A DNA stretch of 64,000 nucleotides, from NCBI GenBank assembly GCA_014706295.1, contig JACSVZ010000022.1, positions 11,860,830-11,924,829 of the forward strand. Reading direction: 5' to 3'. A program made the translations under genes and the position numbers. The notes under the pieces were generated by a model, which worked only from the letters and a program-made list of their open reading frames with translations, was not told the origin of the DNA and made no database searches. Within the stretch, counting starts at the first letter, position 1, and each line of letters begins with the position of its first letter. This document shows positions 21,601-35,358 of this stretch, one piece after another. The DNA is from Lycocorax pyrrhopterus obiensis. Its lineage: Eukaryota > Chordata > Aves > Passeriformes > Paradisaeidae.

Positions 21601-24600
21601 ATTTTTAATGACTTAAAACCAAGCTGTGTTTTCTAATGTGAAATATACTGAATGTTCACATAGAAAAAGTAGACCCATCTATTATAATTTAATGCTAGGA
21701 AATTCATCTTTGCTGTCAACAAGCCCAATTATTAGGATTAAATAGAAAAATTGCTACGGCTGTTAGAATTTCCATAATGATAATAAAAGTTTTCTTTATG
21801 AAAGTGTAGCTCCATTGGCCAATTTATTTATGCTGCAGTGAAAAATTGGCATGGCACAAGAAACAATTGTGTAGGTCCTCTTACAATTTTAAGTGGAAAG
21901 TGACAGTAGCATTAATTAGGACTGTTGAGATTTTGTACTGAAGACAACCATGTTGCTGAACAAAGCCTTATTATCCAGTTATCCAGTCAGATTTATTCAG
22001 CCCTTGAAAATTACTGTAAAGTACAGAGAACTTAAAAAAAAATTTGAGACCAGCTGGATATTTAAAAAAAAACTTAGGAAATTAAAGCCCCAGCTGGCAC
22101 AATAATACATTTGACATCAAAAATCAAATGTAGGTTAGTAATACTGTGTTAATTTCATCATTTTAAAATACTAATTAGTCTTTATAATGAGGATGAGCTC
22201 GTTATAAAATCAAATAAAATATTATTGCCTTGCATCTTTCTGTTGAAAACTGAGCTTGAGTGGTACCTTCTTTTCTTCCCATGAAAGTTCTGGTGTCCAG
22301 GGAGCAGTAGTTAATGCAGGGATATGAGAGCTTTTCATTGTAAAGCACACTAAAAGTACTTTTAAGAGCAAAGGGAACTGAGTCAAGTAGACCCTTCATA
22401 TAAAAATTTACACTCAGCAAGAAAAGCATCCTACTGTAAAGTCATTCAGAACCAAGAGATTATTCCTTTGGAGAGGGGATCACCAGCAAGTAGCATATTT
22501 TGGGGGAAAGGAGATTCTTTCAGTAAGCAGAATGATTTGGTTTGGTGGTTGTTTTTCTTTGGGTTTTTTTTTAATAAAAAAGATACAGAAGGGTACAGAA
22601 AGGTCAAGGATAAGTTTATTGAAGTAGATGTTCTGATGTTGCAGGGAAGAACTTAGGTGAGGGTTTCTTTTACACACTCTGGCATAAAGCCAGTCAAAAT
22701 AGATTGAATGTTTGGTAAGAATGGCTGCTGAAACTTTCCTTTAATCTTGTTAGAATCCTTGTGGAGACTTTACAGGCTGTGTGAGGAGATGACAGCTGCA
22801 GGAATTGTCTAAAATCCTTCAGCATAAATATTTCGGAGACAAAACACTTGCTTTTCTGTAGGCTTACTCTTTTTGGTCTTACATTCTTAATTTGTAGAAT
22901 ATATGAGCATAAGTATCTCAGAGAACTACTTGTATCTCCTCCCTTTCACCTGCCTTTGTTTTTAATTTTTTTCTTAAATTAACACTTTAAAATATTACAC
23001 ACAGCAATGCTGAAGTAAAGTATTTCAGAAAAATGGGATTTTATGCTAAATATTGGTTACTTTAGCTTGGGAGACTCAGTAGACTCAGGGTATTTTAGAG
23101 AATCATCTCATAGGAAGGTGATTTCTGTACCTTTTGTTAGTGATAGAATTTGTGTGTAAATAAAGGCAGCTTGAACAGTGGCAGAGATCATTTCTTTTGA
23201 ATCAATAACATTGGATTTAGGCTGTTTAAATCTCAGAAGTGTTTGCAGTACTGTTTGGAAGTCTGAGGCATACTGTGGTATCATTCTGTGTATGAAACAT
23301 AAGGATATTGGATTACTCTGGCTTTGGGGTATCATGGAAAAGAGATCATTGAAAAATGAGCAGTAAAAATGATTCTGTTTCAGTTGGATATTAGGCTTAT
23401 CTTCAGCAAGGAGGAGATTCTTTTTTTTTGTTTTTAGAAAGCTGAGAAATAATCTAATTTTTGGGAAAATGACTGAAGTTCTGGTGCGGTTTTGCTAATT
23501 TTGCAGATACATTTTTCTTTTCAAGTTTGCAATCTAGCAGTTTGAAATAAGAGTTCCTCTTCTTAAAATAGTCTTTATGAGTAAGGAAAGGCGAGCTACT
23601 GTTTGACTCATTAACAGGAGATGTTGACCTTCCCACCCCCTCTCTGGTAATTACAGTTGGAGTGTCACTTTGGAAGGTCTCCAATATATTTGCTTCAAGT
23701 TGATTTGAAGAGGAATAAAACCTACTTTAGAATATCCTGGCTTTGTTCTTTTGCATTGTTTAGTATAAGAATCATATGGAATGCTTCAAAATCAAGTGCC
23801 AGCAGAAGTGTTAGTGAGAGGAAAAGCTTCTCAGCTTGGTGTAAGAAACAGTTGAAGGGAGGAAATTTCAGAGGGAGTCTGCTGGTTTATAAATGTTTGG
23901 TCTCTTATTTCATGAGTGGGAGAGATGTCCTGTTTGGAAGGACAGTCAGAAACACTCCTGCACAGTTGTAACTTTACTACTGAGGGGGGAAAAGACTTAT
24001 GCAAAAGGTTGGATAGGGTCTTTCTCCAAGAGTTTGGATGGCCTGTGTCATGTGCCATCTTGGTGTCATGTGCACCAGGCCCTGTAATTTCAGTTTGTAT
24101 TTCTTATCTGTGGCAAACTTGGCATGTGTGTCAGAAGTAGCCTGTGTATGTTCTACTGCTTGAGGTGTGTTTTTTTGTTGGAGACTGTTGGCCCCTCAGA
24201 ACAACTCCCTAATGAGGATTGTAATAGTATGTTATGTGTATTGTCCTATAAAGGTAATTTATGGTCTAAAGCTTCTTCCATGTAGCAATCTAGAAATGCT
24301 AAATATCCTTGGTTCTATGAGCTACAAAATATAGTTAGATATGTTCCTTGAAATAATTTGGGGTGTTAGCTACTAAATAACCTTAGTAATGTAAGATTAC
24401 ATGGTTTCAAAATCTCAACTACTAACCTCAGTGTGAGCCCCTAGTCCAGGGGTATTATTAATGCCCAGATACTTCATTTTAGCCCTGAATCCTTCTTGGA
24501 GTGTGAACTAAGATCTGTCATTAGAAATTACATTACCTTGTCTCTAGTGTTCTTTTCTATTTGGTGTTGTGCCTATTTATAAATGAAGGGTTTATTTATC

Positions 24601-27600
24601 TGGTGACTTTTTCTTTCTCTTTAACAGAACAGTAGCTATCCATCAATGACTGATCCTTATCTGTCCAGTTATTATCCACCATCTATTGGGTTCCCCTATT
24701 CTCTCAGTGAAGCACCATGGTCTACAGGAGGAGATCCTCCTATCCCTTATCTCACCACCTATGGACAGCTCAGTAATGGGGATCATCATTTTATGCACGA
24801 TGCCGTTTTTGGACAGCCTGGGGGTCTGGGAAATAATATCTATCAACACCGGTTTAACTTTTTCCCTGAAAATCCTGCCTTCTCAGCTTGGGGAACAAGC
24901 GGATCCCAAGGACAGCAGACTCAAAGCTCGGCATACGGGAGCAGTTACAGCTACCCACCCAGTTCCCTGGGGGGTACCATTGTGGATGGACAAACAGGAT
25001 TTCATAATGATACATTGAATAAAGCTCCTGGAATGAACAGTATTGAACAGGGAATGGTTGGACTTAAGATTGGCGGAGATGTTACAACTTCTGCGGTGAA
25101 AACAGTAGGTTCTGTTGTTAACAGTGCTGGGATGACAGGTGCCCTCTCTGGGAATGGTGGATCTAATGTAAACTTGCCAGTATCTAAACCAACCTCTTGG
25201 GCTGCTATTGCCAGCAAGCCTGCAAAACCACAGCCTAAAATGAAAACAAAAACTGGACCTGTAATCGGAGGAGCTTTGCCTCCTCCCCCTATAAAGCATA
25301 ATATGGACATAGGTACTTGGGACAATAAGGGTCCTGTGGCAAAAGTTCCTGCCCCCCAACAGATACCTTCTCCTCAGTCTGTTCCACAGCCACAGCAACC
25401 AATTGTTCAGCCTGTTCCAGCTCAGCCTCCTCCATTGACTCAGCCACAGTATCAGACCCCTCAGCAGCCACCCCAAAATCGCTGGGTAGCTCCTCGCAAC
25501 CGAAATGCAGCTTTTGGCCAAAGTGGAGGAACTGGGAACGACACCAACTCAGCTGGCAGCACCCAGCCCAACCCCGTTCCGAGCGGTGAGTCCCATCCTG
25601 TCCTTGAAAAACTGAAAGCTGCTCACAGCTATAACCCTAAAGATTTTGAATGGAACCTTAAAAATGGACGTGTGTTCATAATAAAGAGCTATTCTGAGGA
25701 TGATATTCATCGTTCCATTAAATATTCTATTTGGTGTAGTACGGAACACGGCAACAAACGCCTGGACAGCGCTTTTCGCTCCATGAACAGCAAGGGCCCG
25801 GTGTACTTGCTGTTCAGTGTCAATGGCAGTGGACACTTCTGTGGAGTAGCAGAGATGAAATCACCTGTGGACTATGGCACCAGTGCAGGTGTCTGGTCTC
25901 AGGACAAGTGGAAGGGGAAATTTGATGTCAAGTGGATCTTTGTGAAGGATGTGCCCAACAACCAACTGAGACACATCAGGCTGGAGAACAATGACAACAA
26001 ACCCGTTACAAACTCCCGTGATACACAGGAGGTGCCCTTAGAAAAAGCAAAACAAGTGCTTAAAATTATTGCTACTTACAAGCACACGACCTCCATCTTT
26101 GATGACTTTTCTCATTATGAAAAGCGCCAGGAAGAGGAGGAGGTGGTGCGGAAGGTAAACTTATTAAAAAATTTATTTTATACACAGATATGGGGAAAAT
26201 GAAATGTGAAGGCTGCTATGGTGGAAAAATGTAAGTAGGAATTTGAAATGTTTTTAATACATCTCAACTTGATGGTTTCTTGTGTGTTTAACAACACAAA
26301 TCTGATGCGTATTTGTCTGTGAAAGTTTCACGAGTCAATGAGTTTCAAAGCAGAAAGCTAAGCAGTAATACAGGTAAAGGACTTTACGTCCAGTTTATTG
26401 GAGTTTTGATTTATTTTTTTATCTTAAAATGGCTAATAGAAAATAGTTTCTGTTTCAGATTTGGGTTCTGCCAGTGATTGTCACTTAAGTTTCTTGCCTT
26501 AAATATGAGGTGTTTTAGCATTGTTTGACTGGAACTGGGCTATCAAAATTGGTACCTGTATTGGTATTTGAAATTTGTACATCACCTTTAAGAATAAGAA
26601 ACCTGATTTTTGTTTATTCAGTTTATCTCTCTGGAAAAGAAAGAGTTGCATAATATTGCTGGAATAGTGCTAGAAAGAGTGCATTTATGCTGCTGAAGTC
26701 ACATGTATTATTTGGATAAATAAAGGTTTTCAGTTCCCAGGTTTAGTCTGTCTACTAATTTTTGAAGTTTTGAGTGAAGATGTAGTGAGAGAAGTCTGGG
26801 CAGTAACTGGGAGAGTGTAGTAAAAATTTCCATACACTTTCATGGCTCTAAGTCTGTCACAAGGGATCCCTGTCCCTCTCCATCCCACAACCTCAGTTTC
26901 AAGAATGCCTTTCTCTAATTAGGCAGTCTAGAAGTAATAACCTGACTAAATAATAGGTGTCAGGATGTAGTTGCTACTGAAGTAACACTTAAATTTGCTT
27001 GGTGTTGATAGTGTTTCCTAGACCTTTTTTGTGTAGCATTGCAAATACAGCATTTGTTTGACAGGCTGGTTTAGTTTAGTGTAGCTCACACTTGTTTTAA
27101 GATGTTTTTAAAGCAATGATTTAATGCATGTTCCTGCAGTTTAAATTTTAAAATTGCCATTTTAAGATTTTTATTGCCATTTAAGAGTGTAGATAAAATT
27201 GGTTTAAACTGTCTTCATAGAATGTACTGTTAAATTATGTGAGAAAAGGAGTTCAGTGCCTTTAAAACTTCGTGACTGAACTTTTCCTGGCCATGATAGA
27301 TGTGCACAGCTGACCTCAGCACAGCAGGGAAGGACAGCTTAAAATTGGAAGTTTTTCTTGTGTACTCCCTGTGGGGTTCCACAAGGTAAAACCTAAAGGC
27401 CTTTACTTGAACACTTCATTCCTTCAGTAGATAATTAGCAATTCAATATTTAATGCAACCTGTATCTTGGAGAGGTGTTCCCTTACGTTGGAGAGAATCT
27501 TGGTAAAGTGAGGCAGCCTGGGTTCCCCTGTCCAGTGTTTGTGGTCTATGGGGGTGTGATTGTTTTGGGTTTTTAATTTTGTCTCCCTGTGCTCTGCTGC

Positions 27601-30600
27601 CGAGGCTGCAGGGGAGAACTGTGGGTGTTTAAGGAGTGAGAGCACAGGGGAAGTGATAACAGATCTAATCTTGCACAGATAACTCACTGGCCTGAGGAAG
27701 ATCCCAATGGTGGCACAAACACCAGAATTCCTGTGCTTCGTAGGATCTCAGAGGGCTGGTGTTCAGCTAATGAGCTGATCTCATTTTGGGTTGATTTAAT
27801 AAACACAACTAATTCCCACTATCTGCTCAAAAATATTCTTACCCAGGTCACTGCTTTATTTATAACAGGATCAGTTTCTCAAAATAATGCATTTTCCTTC
27901 CTCATTTAAAATGGTAGGCTCTGGCTTGTATTACACATTCAGAAAATAAACTATGAAGTCTAGTTTAATATTTCTTAGATTTCTCTGAATAGCTTAGAAA
28001 ATGGGACACTAAAGTATCCCGAGGAAGGTAATAGTGCCAGAGAGGTAAAGCAGAGCAGCAATGAAGGAATGAAAAATAAGATGCTGCTTGTCAGGTTGCA
28101 CTCTATAAAACTTGTGTGGAAAGTCACTATTTTTCCCCTTCATTGACAAAATGAATTTTAGAACTCCAGCTGATTACTAGAAGAGTTTGTTTTTTTTACA
28201 GCATATACACACATTTAAAGTTCTTATTGTTCAGAAGTTTGTGCTGTTGAAGTTCAAATCTTCCTGTTAAGAAAGTTAATCTTCCTATGACAGTAATTTT
28301 TGAAGAATCTTGTAGTCAGTTAAACTATGTTATGACCTAATTGACATTTTCAGATAGTTGTTTGTATATGTGCCATCCTAATTGGTTTTCAGATTGCTGA
28401 GTTTAACTCATTATACTCTTGTTTAGCTGTAAAATTGTTGAAATTTTGTGCTTCCATTTCACTGCTACTGTGATTACAAGAACAAAATTCTTAAAAAGCT
28501 GTACAAGGAGAGCTTGAATGATACAATTTCATTTATATACAAATATTTAGTAGAGAATAGCATCATTTGTGCAGGGCACGCCACTGGCATTTCAGCTCTT
28601 CAGATGGTTCCAGTTTGTTGCTAACCAGCATTTCCATGGCTGCTATGTGCAGAGCCAGCTCCAGTGTGTGCTGCTGAGTTTAACTGATGTAGGAGCCTTT
28701 GTGTAAGTGCCAAATCATCCAATGAGGCTTTGGCAGGTATAATGCTGGATGAAATTCATTCAAGTGCCAAAGATTCATCACTGTTGCAGCATTGCTGAAA
28801 GAAAGTATCCCTCCAGAACTGAGAGAGGGTTTGGTTGTGCTGGGATATAAGTCCAGCTTTTGATTTGCCATACTGAAATACTTAAGCCCAGTCTGGTGAC
28901 CCAGAACCTGGGAGGGAGTAATAGAAGGGTATTGGGGTCTGGAATGAAATAGCAAAACAGTGAGTGGCATGAATTCTCACCTGACCCTCACAACCTTTTT
29001 CAGTCAGTTCCAGAGCTGCTACAATGCCCACAAAGAGCTACTTCTGTCATCAAAGCTCATGCTCTGAAAACTGTAGAAAAGTTGTGACGTGCGAGAGAGC
29101 TTCTTTTAAAAGAAAATAGAATATAATGTGGCATTAGTTATTAATATTTGCTAAAGCGTGCCCTCAGAGTCTTAACAAAGTTGTCTTCCCAAGTTTAAAA
29201 GCTTGTGAAGACACGAAACTTGTTGCAGATCTTGGTACTTCACAGGTGACAGATGAGGTGTCAGCAGCTCGTGCTCCCAGATCTGCACCAAAGCAGATGG
29301 TCCCAGTTCCTGTACTGGGCTGCTGTGCTGTCACCTCTGATCCAAGCAACGCACTCAGCTCTTCCAAGGTCCACACCTTGGTGTTGTGTTGGCAGAGCTG
29401 CACAGCCTCAGAAAGCTCCTGAATCACCAGGATTACCAGTTCTGCTTTAAGTGATTAAATACTGGAAAGTGTTGGCTGGTGCATGTTGGCACCTGGAAGT
29501 ACTCATTTTCTCCTAGCACTGTGTGATTCCTTTCAGTGATGAGCTTTCTGTGAACACACTCACAGAACTTTAAAGGATGGAATATTGTCCTTCCTCCAAA
29601 GCTCTAGTTAAAAAATGCATTTTAAGAGTAGTACTGTGATCCTGAGATAAAGAAAACATTTACATTTTTGTGTCTGAACATAAATGCTTTGATCCCACTG
29701 ACTTTAACAAAGTTTAGTAGGAAAGTTGAAGCTACTTTAACCTGAGGTGAAGAGAAAAGAAGTTTGACAGGGATGAGTGTCTCCAAGATGGAAATCTCTG
29801 CAAATTTTTGTGGAAATCCATTTTCCCTGTGTCTGAAGACCATACAGATTAGTGTCGTGAAGGAGAAGTGTGCAGCTGGAGCTCTCCTGTGAGATATCAA
29901 GAGTATTCCACTGGAGAAGAGAAACTGAAGGCTCCGGATCTTCAGAACGCAGCATGAGCACAGCTTTGTTAGTTGCTTACAAAACTGTTCTTGCTTGCAG
30001 TAGTGCTAAGTAGCAGTAAGGAAGAGAATTTGAGAGTTAGAGCTTCTAAAAAGAAGCCATGCTCGAGAGCACGAAGAATTGCTGCATCAGTTTATGTGGT
30101 TTCAGACATTTGTAAAGAGGAAGACTCAGATTAGCCCCCAAGAGAGAAAGCAAAAAGCAAGGTAGGAGGAACTGCTTGGGAACTTGCTCAGTAAAGAGTA
30201 CTTTTTACTGAATTACAGAGTCTGAGCTGAGTTTCTGAATGCCATGAGTGCTTCAGGTGGAGATCTCAGGTGCTAGCCTGCCTCTGGTTATGTGGGACTA
30301 GTCCATGAGAATAAAACCTTCCATTTCTAAAGAAAGTGGAATTAGGAAGGTCAGTGGATGACTACACAGAAAACTACAGATAAGTTACATGAGGTGGCAA
30401 TGGGACAGAATCAGCTCATGAACATGGTAGGGCAGTAAAGGGGATGTTGGAAAGGGAAGCTGGAAACAGGGTGAAACAATTACTTTTTTTGGAAGCCTGA
30501 AAATGGAGTTGATATGATTCAGTTCTAGATCCTTTCTAACCACCTTTTGTTAGAAATGTCAGGCAGACATAAGCTCTTTTTATCAAGAACAACACCTAAT

Positions 30601-32171
30601 GTTCTGACACTGCCATTAAGAAATGGCTTTCACTGATAATTCATCATAGTCAAAAGACAGGAGGAATATAGATTTTTATAATAAATTCTACCACTTTACA
30701 CAGCCTGTTTTGTTGATTTGGTAAAACAACTTTGCTATCTCTTACTTCTGTCTTAAATAATAGATTAAGAATTCATTCTGGACTTTGTTGACTTAATTTT
30801 ATTATGAAAATTGAAATATTAATATTCTGCCTGGGGGCAGAAATCAATATATTCAGTTTTTAAAAATCTCTTCTGATTTTTTTTGCTGTGACCAGCTGAA
30901 GCAACAAGTGCTGTCTGTTACATTTATAATGGTTGGTATATTTGCAAGTAAGCTTTACATCACAGCAGAAACAATTCTGAGATGAACTTTATGCAGAATG
31001 AGTCCACAAAACAGAATCTGAAGGAGTTAGTTCAGGAGTTGGCTCTTGGTGGTGCTTAGGCTAGTTCACAATTTCCTTGCTGGGAATAGGATTTGGTGCC
31101 ATATTGATGCATTTAAGTACAGAGTTGAGTCTTTCCATGCCAGTTCTGCACTGTAAACAGCAAAAATGGGAAGGCTGAGCCCTTTCTGTTCAGTGTGCAG
31201 TGGTGCCTTAGCTGGAGGATGCGCAGGACTGAGGACCACTGCAGCCTGGTTTTGTCCTGCTGTTGTTGCAGGTTCTGCACTTGTGGGGCTCCTGAAACAG
31301 AGTGAACAAGTGCCCTGTTCCGTTGGGGCACTGCTCAAGGTGTCTGTGGCAGCCCTGTGCTGCTGGGAGAGCTCAGGGTCACTGATACGAAGCTCACCTG
31401 CAGGCAGCCCCCAGGGCTGTATCCTTTGGGTGATCTGGTTGCAGTATTTGTGATTAGCAGAAACTTTGGAAAAAGGCTCAAAGACCCTCCCAGCTGCTGT
31501 GCTGGAGCACTTTGGGACACCCTTGGTTGCTCAGTCCAGCTGTGCTGGCTTTTATCAGACTTATGTAGAAGCACAAAACTCTTCTTCTACCTAATATTTT
31601 TTTCCCTTACCCTCAAATATTTCCCAGTGCTTCCCAGAATAGTTGAACAGAGAAGAAAAATTAGGGACAAAATTTCTCGACAGCTCAAGTCCCTGCTTTT
31701 ACTGAATGTGACGAAACTCCAAAGTCATTTGAGTGCTTCAAAATTAGACCAGTTCTGTGGAGTTCACTAATCTGCCATCTGCTTTCTGTTCGTGTATTGG
31801 TTGTGCTACTACTGCAGTAGCTGAAATAATTCAGAAAGTAGAATATTGCAGATCCCGTTTCTCCTTAGGAGTGTTGATATTTCATACCTTTCTCTCTGTG
31901 TGACCTTCTGCTGCTGTTGGTTTGAAGTGACTGCAGGTATTCATCCAGATGTTCCACTTGAGGCTGCACTTAAAAACATTAAGTTATCAAGTCCTTGGGT
32001 TTGTTGGGTATGAACAATATATTTATAAAATGTAGCAGCATTGTTTTAGTGTATAATTATCTGGGAGCACATTAGTGCTGTTAAACTACTAAAAACTCTT
32101 TGCTTGTTCCTTTCACTAAAATCTTAACTTTTTTCTCTTTGCAGGAACGTCAGAATCGAAACAAACAATAA
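18571..32171 (+). CDS. YTHDF1: YTHDF1, cytoplasmic m6A reader (YTH domain family protein 1)
   Basis: Binds N6-methyladenosine in mRNA and acts on translation and decay in the cytoplasm. Coding exons: 18571-18597, 18988-19012, 20485-20564, 24628-26154, 32145-32171. All introns are GT-AG, frames join exactly, total 561 aa (human 559). The N-terminus reads MSATSVDPQ, close to mammalian YTHDF1. Residues about 45-385 form the low-complexity arm (Y/G/S/P/Q), with a PQ-rich stretch at about 288-329. The YTH domain is about 391-525. The three aromatic-cage tryptophans are W413, W467 and W472, matching human W411, W465 and W470. The last exon supplies only ERQNRNKQ. An upstream ATG at 18564 overlaps the start. 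No lesion is seen, and the paralogues YTHDF2 and YTHDF3 fit the N-terminus and synteny less well. Confidence 0.98.
20565..24627 (+). other. YTHDF1 intron 3
   Basis: About 4.1 kb of AT-rich intron between verified splice sites (GTTAGT donor, TTTAACAG acceptor). No repeat family, RNA gene or alternative exon that I can support. Confidence 0.8.
26155..32144 (+). other. YTHDF1 intron 4
   Basis: About 6 kb, AT-rich, between the donor GTAAAC (26155) and the acceptor TTTGCAG (32144). The reading frame of exon 4 runs 15 codons into it, to a stop ending at 26202, and an AATAAA lies at 26719-26724. No other exon or RNA gene is recognisable. Open frames inside (for example near 31166-31453 and 31357-31770) lack domains. 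Confidence 0.8.
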
Positions 32172-32419
32172 GAATAAACATACACAGTTTGATATATATA
32201 CTAGAACTGATATTAAATTCGACTATGAGAAACAAAATTAAGTATAACTGGTGCTGTATCCTGGCATCAGGACAAACTAAAGCTTTCAGCTCCAGTATAT
32301 CTTCTCGTGCAGGGGAAATTAAGTTGTTGCATCTTTAAGTACATTGTAGTTTATTTTTGCCCAAGTGGATCTGCATTAATTTGTATCTTTTTTCTATGTA
32401 AAATTCTGTAGAAATCATT

Positions 32420-32425
32420 AATAAA
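32420..32425 (+). terminator. YTHDF1 proximal poly(A) signal AATAAA
   Basis: Canonical hexamer 249 nt past the stop codon, followed by a GT/T-rich stretch (gtgtgtctgtttttattttttt) typical of a downstream element. Confidence 0.65.
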
Positions 32426-33486
32426 GGTGTGTCTGTTTTTATTTTTTTAAGTTGGTAAACAGTTATATTAACCTAATGTGGACCTATACATGAGCATACT
32501 AAAGTGTCAGTGCTTCCCAAAGACTTTATTTTGGCACGAATTATGTTCCTAGCCAGATATAGAGATTATGGAGAATACATGACAAATCTTCCTTTATCCT
32601 CCTCCCAACCCCTTTTTCTTCATGGCAGAAGTAAGAAACCATGCATTGATTTTTTTTAACATTTAAAAAAAACCTCCTGAAATACTGCACTTCAGAATTT
32701 TGAAATGAAAAAAACCCTAAATTTCTGATCACTTTGTGCAGCTGCTCTGCCTCTTTATTTATCTGTACAATTACTCTTTTAAGACTGCTGATGCGCCATG
32801 TTGGTCTGTCTAGTAGAAAATCAAATTGTCAGTGGAATTGTTTCTCTGGAAAATATTTCCCTTTCACATTCTGTTAACCAGTGCTTCAGTGTGCATCTGT
32901 TACTCCATATCCTGCCGAGGGTGAGCGAGACGCTTTCTCTCAGCCATAATTCTGCTTTACGGTTTTTGTAGCTTAATTAAATAATAATGTGATGCTATCG
33001 ACATTGCAGGGGTTTTAAACAATGTGTTTAAACCTGTTTCAGCTTTCAGGTGTTATTAGTTAATTGCAGATCATTTTTAATCCTTCCCTTCATTACTCTC
33101 TCCCAACCCCCCCAAATCCTAATGCCATTTAAAGTTTTTATACCAATAATGCTGAGCTTTAACGTAGGAACTAATAGTACGGATAATATGATGGATTATG
33201 CCTCAGATGTTTAAAATTGACAGTGTGTATGTCTAATTTTTTTTTTCTGTTGGATGAGTAAAAAAACCTGTTTTAAGAAATTGAATTTGCTGTCATGTTT
33301 TTGTGGAGTGAGGGGACCGTCGGAGAACCTGTCACCAACTGGAGTTCCAGTTAAGCATGGAAATGGTGCTCATGTCCGCTGCTCTAGCACACTGAATCTG
33401 CACGTGTTTATTGTAGAGGATCTTTTACTATATTAGAAAGCAAGTATCTTCTGAATACTATTTACTCCAAAAGGACCTCCAATTTA

Positions 33487-33621
33487 AATAAAGTTTAATC
33501 TGTATCATTTAGACTTGTATTTAGAACGTATAACTCTGTCTCTGGACTGTTACTGCCTGTAAGGAGTAATGGACAGCATCAGATTAACTTTTTCCTCTAG
33601 GAGAATACAAGCCTTAATAAA
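33487..33621 (+). terminator. YTHDF1 distal poly(A) signals
   Basis: Two AATAAA hexamers, 33487-33492 and 33616-33621, about 1.3-1.45 kb past the stop. This fits a long 3' UTR of the size I recall for mammals, but usage is inferred. Confidence 0.5.
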
Positions 33622-34947
33622 CAATACATATTTAGCAAGCTTGATGTCATTTTCATTTTTTCCCTACATTCAGTTGTCTTCCTCTGTTGCAGTCATCCTT
33701 TATGCTGACTCATCAATGAATTCTAACTTGAGAAGTGGTTTGATTGAATAACTCAGATGTTTGCTCTCAGCACACCTGAAGGGTGCAGAAGGGTTTCACA
33801 GGACTCTGCAGAGGACATTTAAGCTGCTTTGACTATTCCCATTCCTCAGAGGACCTGCATCCACGTGCAGTGGCTGTCACTTGTACTTCCCTTTCTCCTT
33901 GTACGGTAGAGAAGCTGAAGAGAGGACTGGAAGTTGTGCTGTATCCTTCAGGAGGCAGCAGCACAGCCTTGGGTCACCAGGGTGGGAAAAGAACTTCCCA
34001 AATCCAGTAAAGCTCTGACCAGTTTCTTTCCCAGCACTTGGCTGTGTTTCCCAGCTCTAACTGTAGTAATTTGCCTTGATATCTTTTTTAACTGATTGAT
34101 TGAAGCAATTTTGCATTTTATAAACATTGTCATCCAATGAAGGTGCCTGCTGTTAGTTTCACTTGTTACGTCAGAACACTTCCACTGGTGATTCTGGAGC
34201 CAAGAAACTCTGTTCCATCTGGACCCTCAAGAGAAAAGTTAGTTATACAACTTCAGTACTTTTTTTTTTTAAATCTAAACAATCTCTGCTGTGATACAGA
34301 CTTCAGGTAAATATTTTCTAAAAAAAACTAAACACAAAAATTTAAAAAAATAATTGGGAGCCTTCAGCTGAAACTGGTTTGACTGTATTAAAGTGATGTG
34401 TTTCAGCTGTCTGGCTTTGTGGGCAGCAGAAAACAGCTTCAGCCTGAAGAGATTTCTTACTGATACTGCAGAGTTGTACAGCCCTGTTAGAGAGGAGGGA
34501 GAAGATTTAACAGTGGGTAAAATAATCCTGTTCATCACAACCACGTTGGGTGCTCAGATAACTGCAGTGCTGGCTGCTGGTCCTTCTGATTTTCAATCCC
34601 CTGCTACTGCAATTCCAAGGGATGAGTCACTTTTTGTGTTTCACAGAGTTCACATTTCACTGTGAGGGGGAAGAAACATTCTTCCAGTGTCTCTTGAAGA
34701 ATAACTTCATGTCACAAGTCTTGCTTATTCTTTATTTAGTCCAAGTAATGGTTCTAAAGGAATGTTGCTGTGTGCTTTTGGAACTGGTGCTTAAATTCGC
34801 TCCTTAAATGAGTTGCTTTGCTTGATGTTTCTGGAGTTTGGGTGTGACAGAAACGCTGCTGCATTTCACTTTTAAGCCAAATGGAGCTGGTAGCACCAAA
34901 GCTGATTAAAAAGTTAAATTATTTCTCTGGTGCAATTACTGGTTGGT

Positions 34948-34975
34948 GATGGCAGCCCATTGATGGCAGCCCATT
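34948..34975. repeat. Tandem duplication of a 14-mer
   Basis: The word gatggcagcccatt occurs twice in direct succession (34948-34961 and 34962-34975). A small replication-slippage event. Confidence 0.85.
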
Positions 34976-35312
34976 GCACTGCTCTGAAGCTGTGAACTTA
35001 CATCATGGGGGGAAAAACTATTTGTTTGCAGGTAGTCACACCAAAAGTAATAGAACTGGATCATTAAATCTTCATGGAGATTATGTTTGTTGCTGGGAGT
35101 GAGTTGAGCTTGTAGAGCGAACGAAGTTAAACCTACACTGAGATGTGAGGGCAGAAACAAGTAGACAGAAATTCAAGATTACTTCTCTTCTGTAATACAT
35201 TGTGCTCGTAAGGCCAGACTGATTTTTTTACCTCTCCTTTTTGGGAGATGGAAATAGGGGATGTAAAATTTAAAATTTTACTTTTTTTCTTTTTTTCACC
35301 CTTTACAGTACT

Positions 35313-35358
35313 GTTTATGTTCAAAGATGTGAGATGATGTGTTTATATTCAAAGATGT
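35313..35358. repeat. Diverged direct repeat, 28-bp spacing
   Basis: The 18-mer gtttatgttcaaagatgt recurs with one change (gtttatattcaaagatgt), the copies starting at 35313 and 35341. Confidence 0.8.

Larger units (their letters stand above)
32172..33640 (+). other. YTHDF1: YTHDF1 3' untranslated region (candidate extent)
   Basis: It follows the stop TAA at 32169-32171. AATAAA signals occur at 32420-32425, 33487-33492 and 33616-33621, so short (about 270 nt) and long (about 1.3-1.5 kb) UTR forms are both possible. I saw no miR-124 seed match (GTGCCTT) in it. Confidence 0.6.

Noticed and set aside
24883..25521. 212-codon minus-strand frame in YTHDF1 exon 4
   Set aside because: Shadow of the YTHDF1 low-complexity coding sequence.
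32172..33640. miR-124 target site in the YTHDF1 3' UTR as a local feedback loop
   Set aside because: No GTGCCTT seed match was seen in the candidate UTR.
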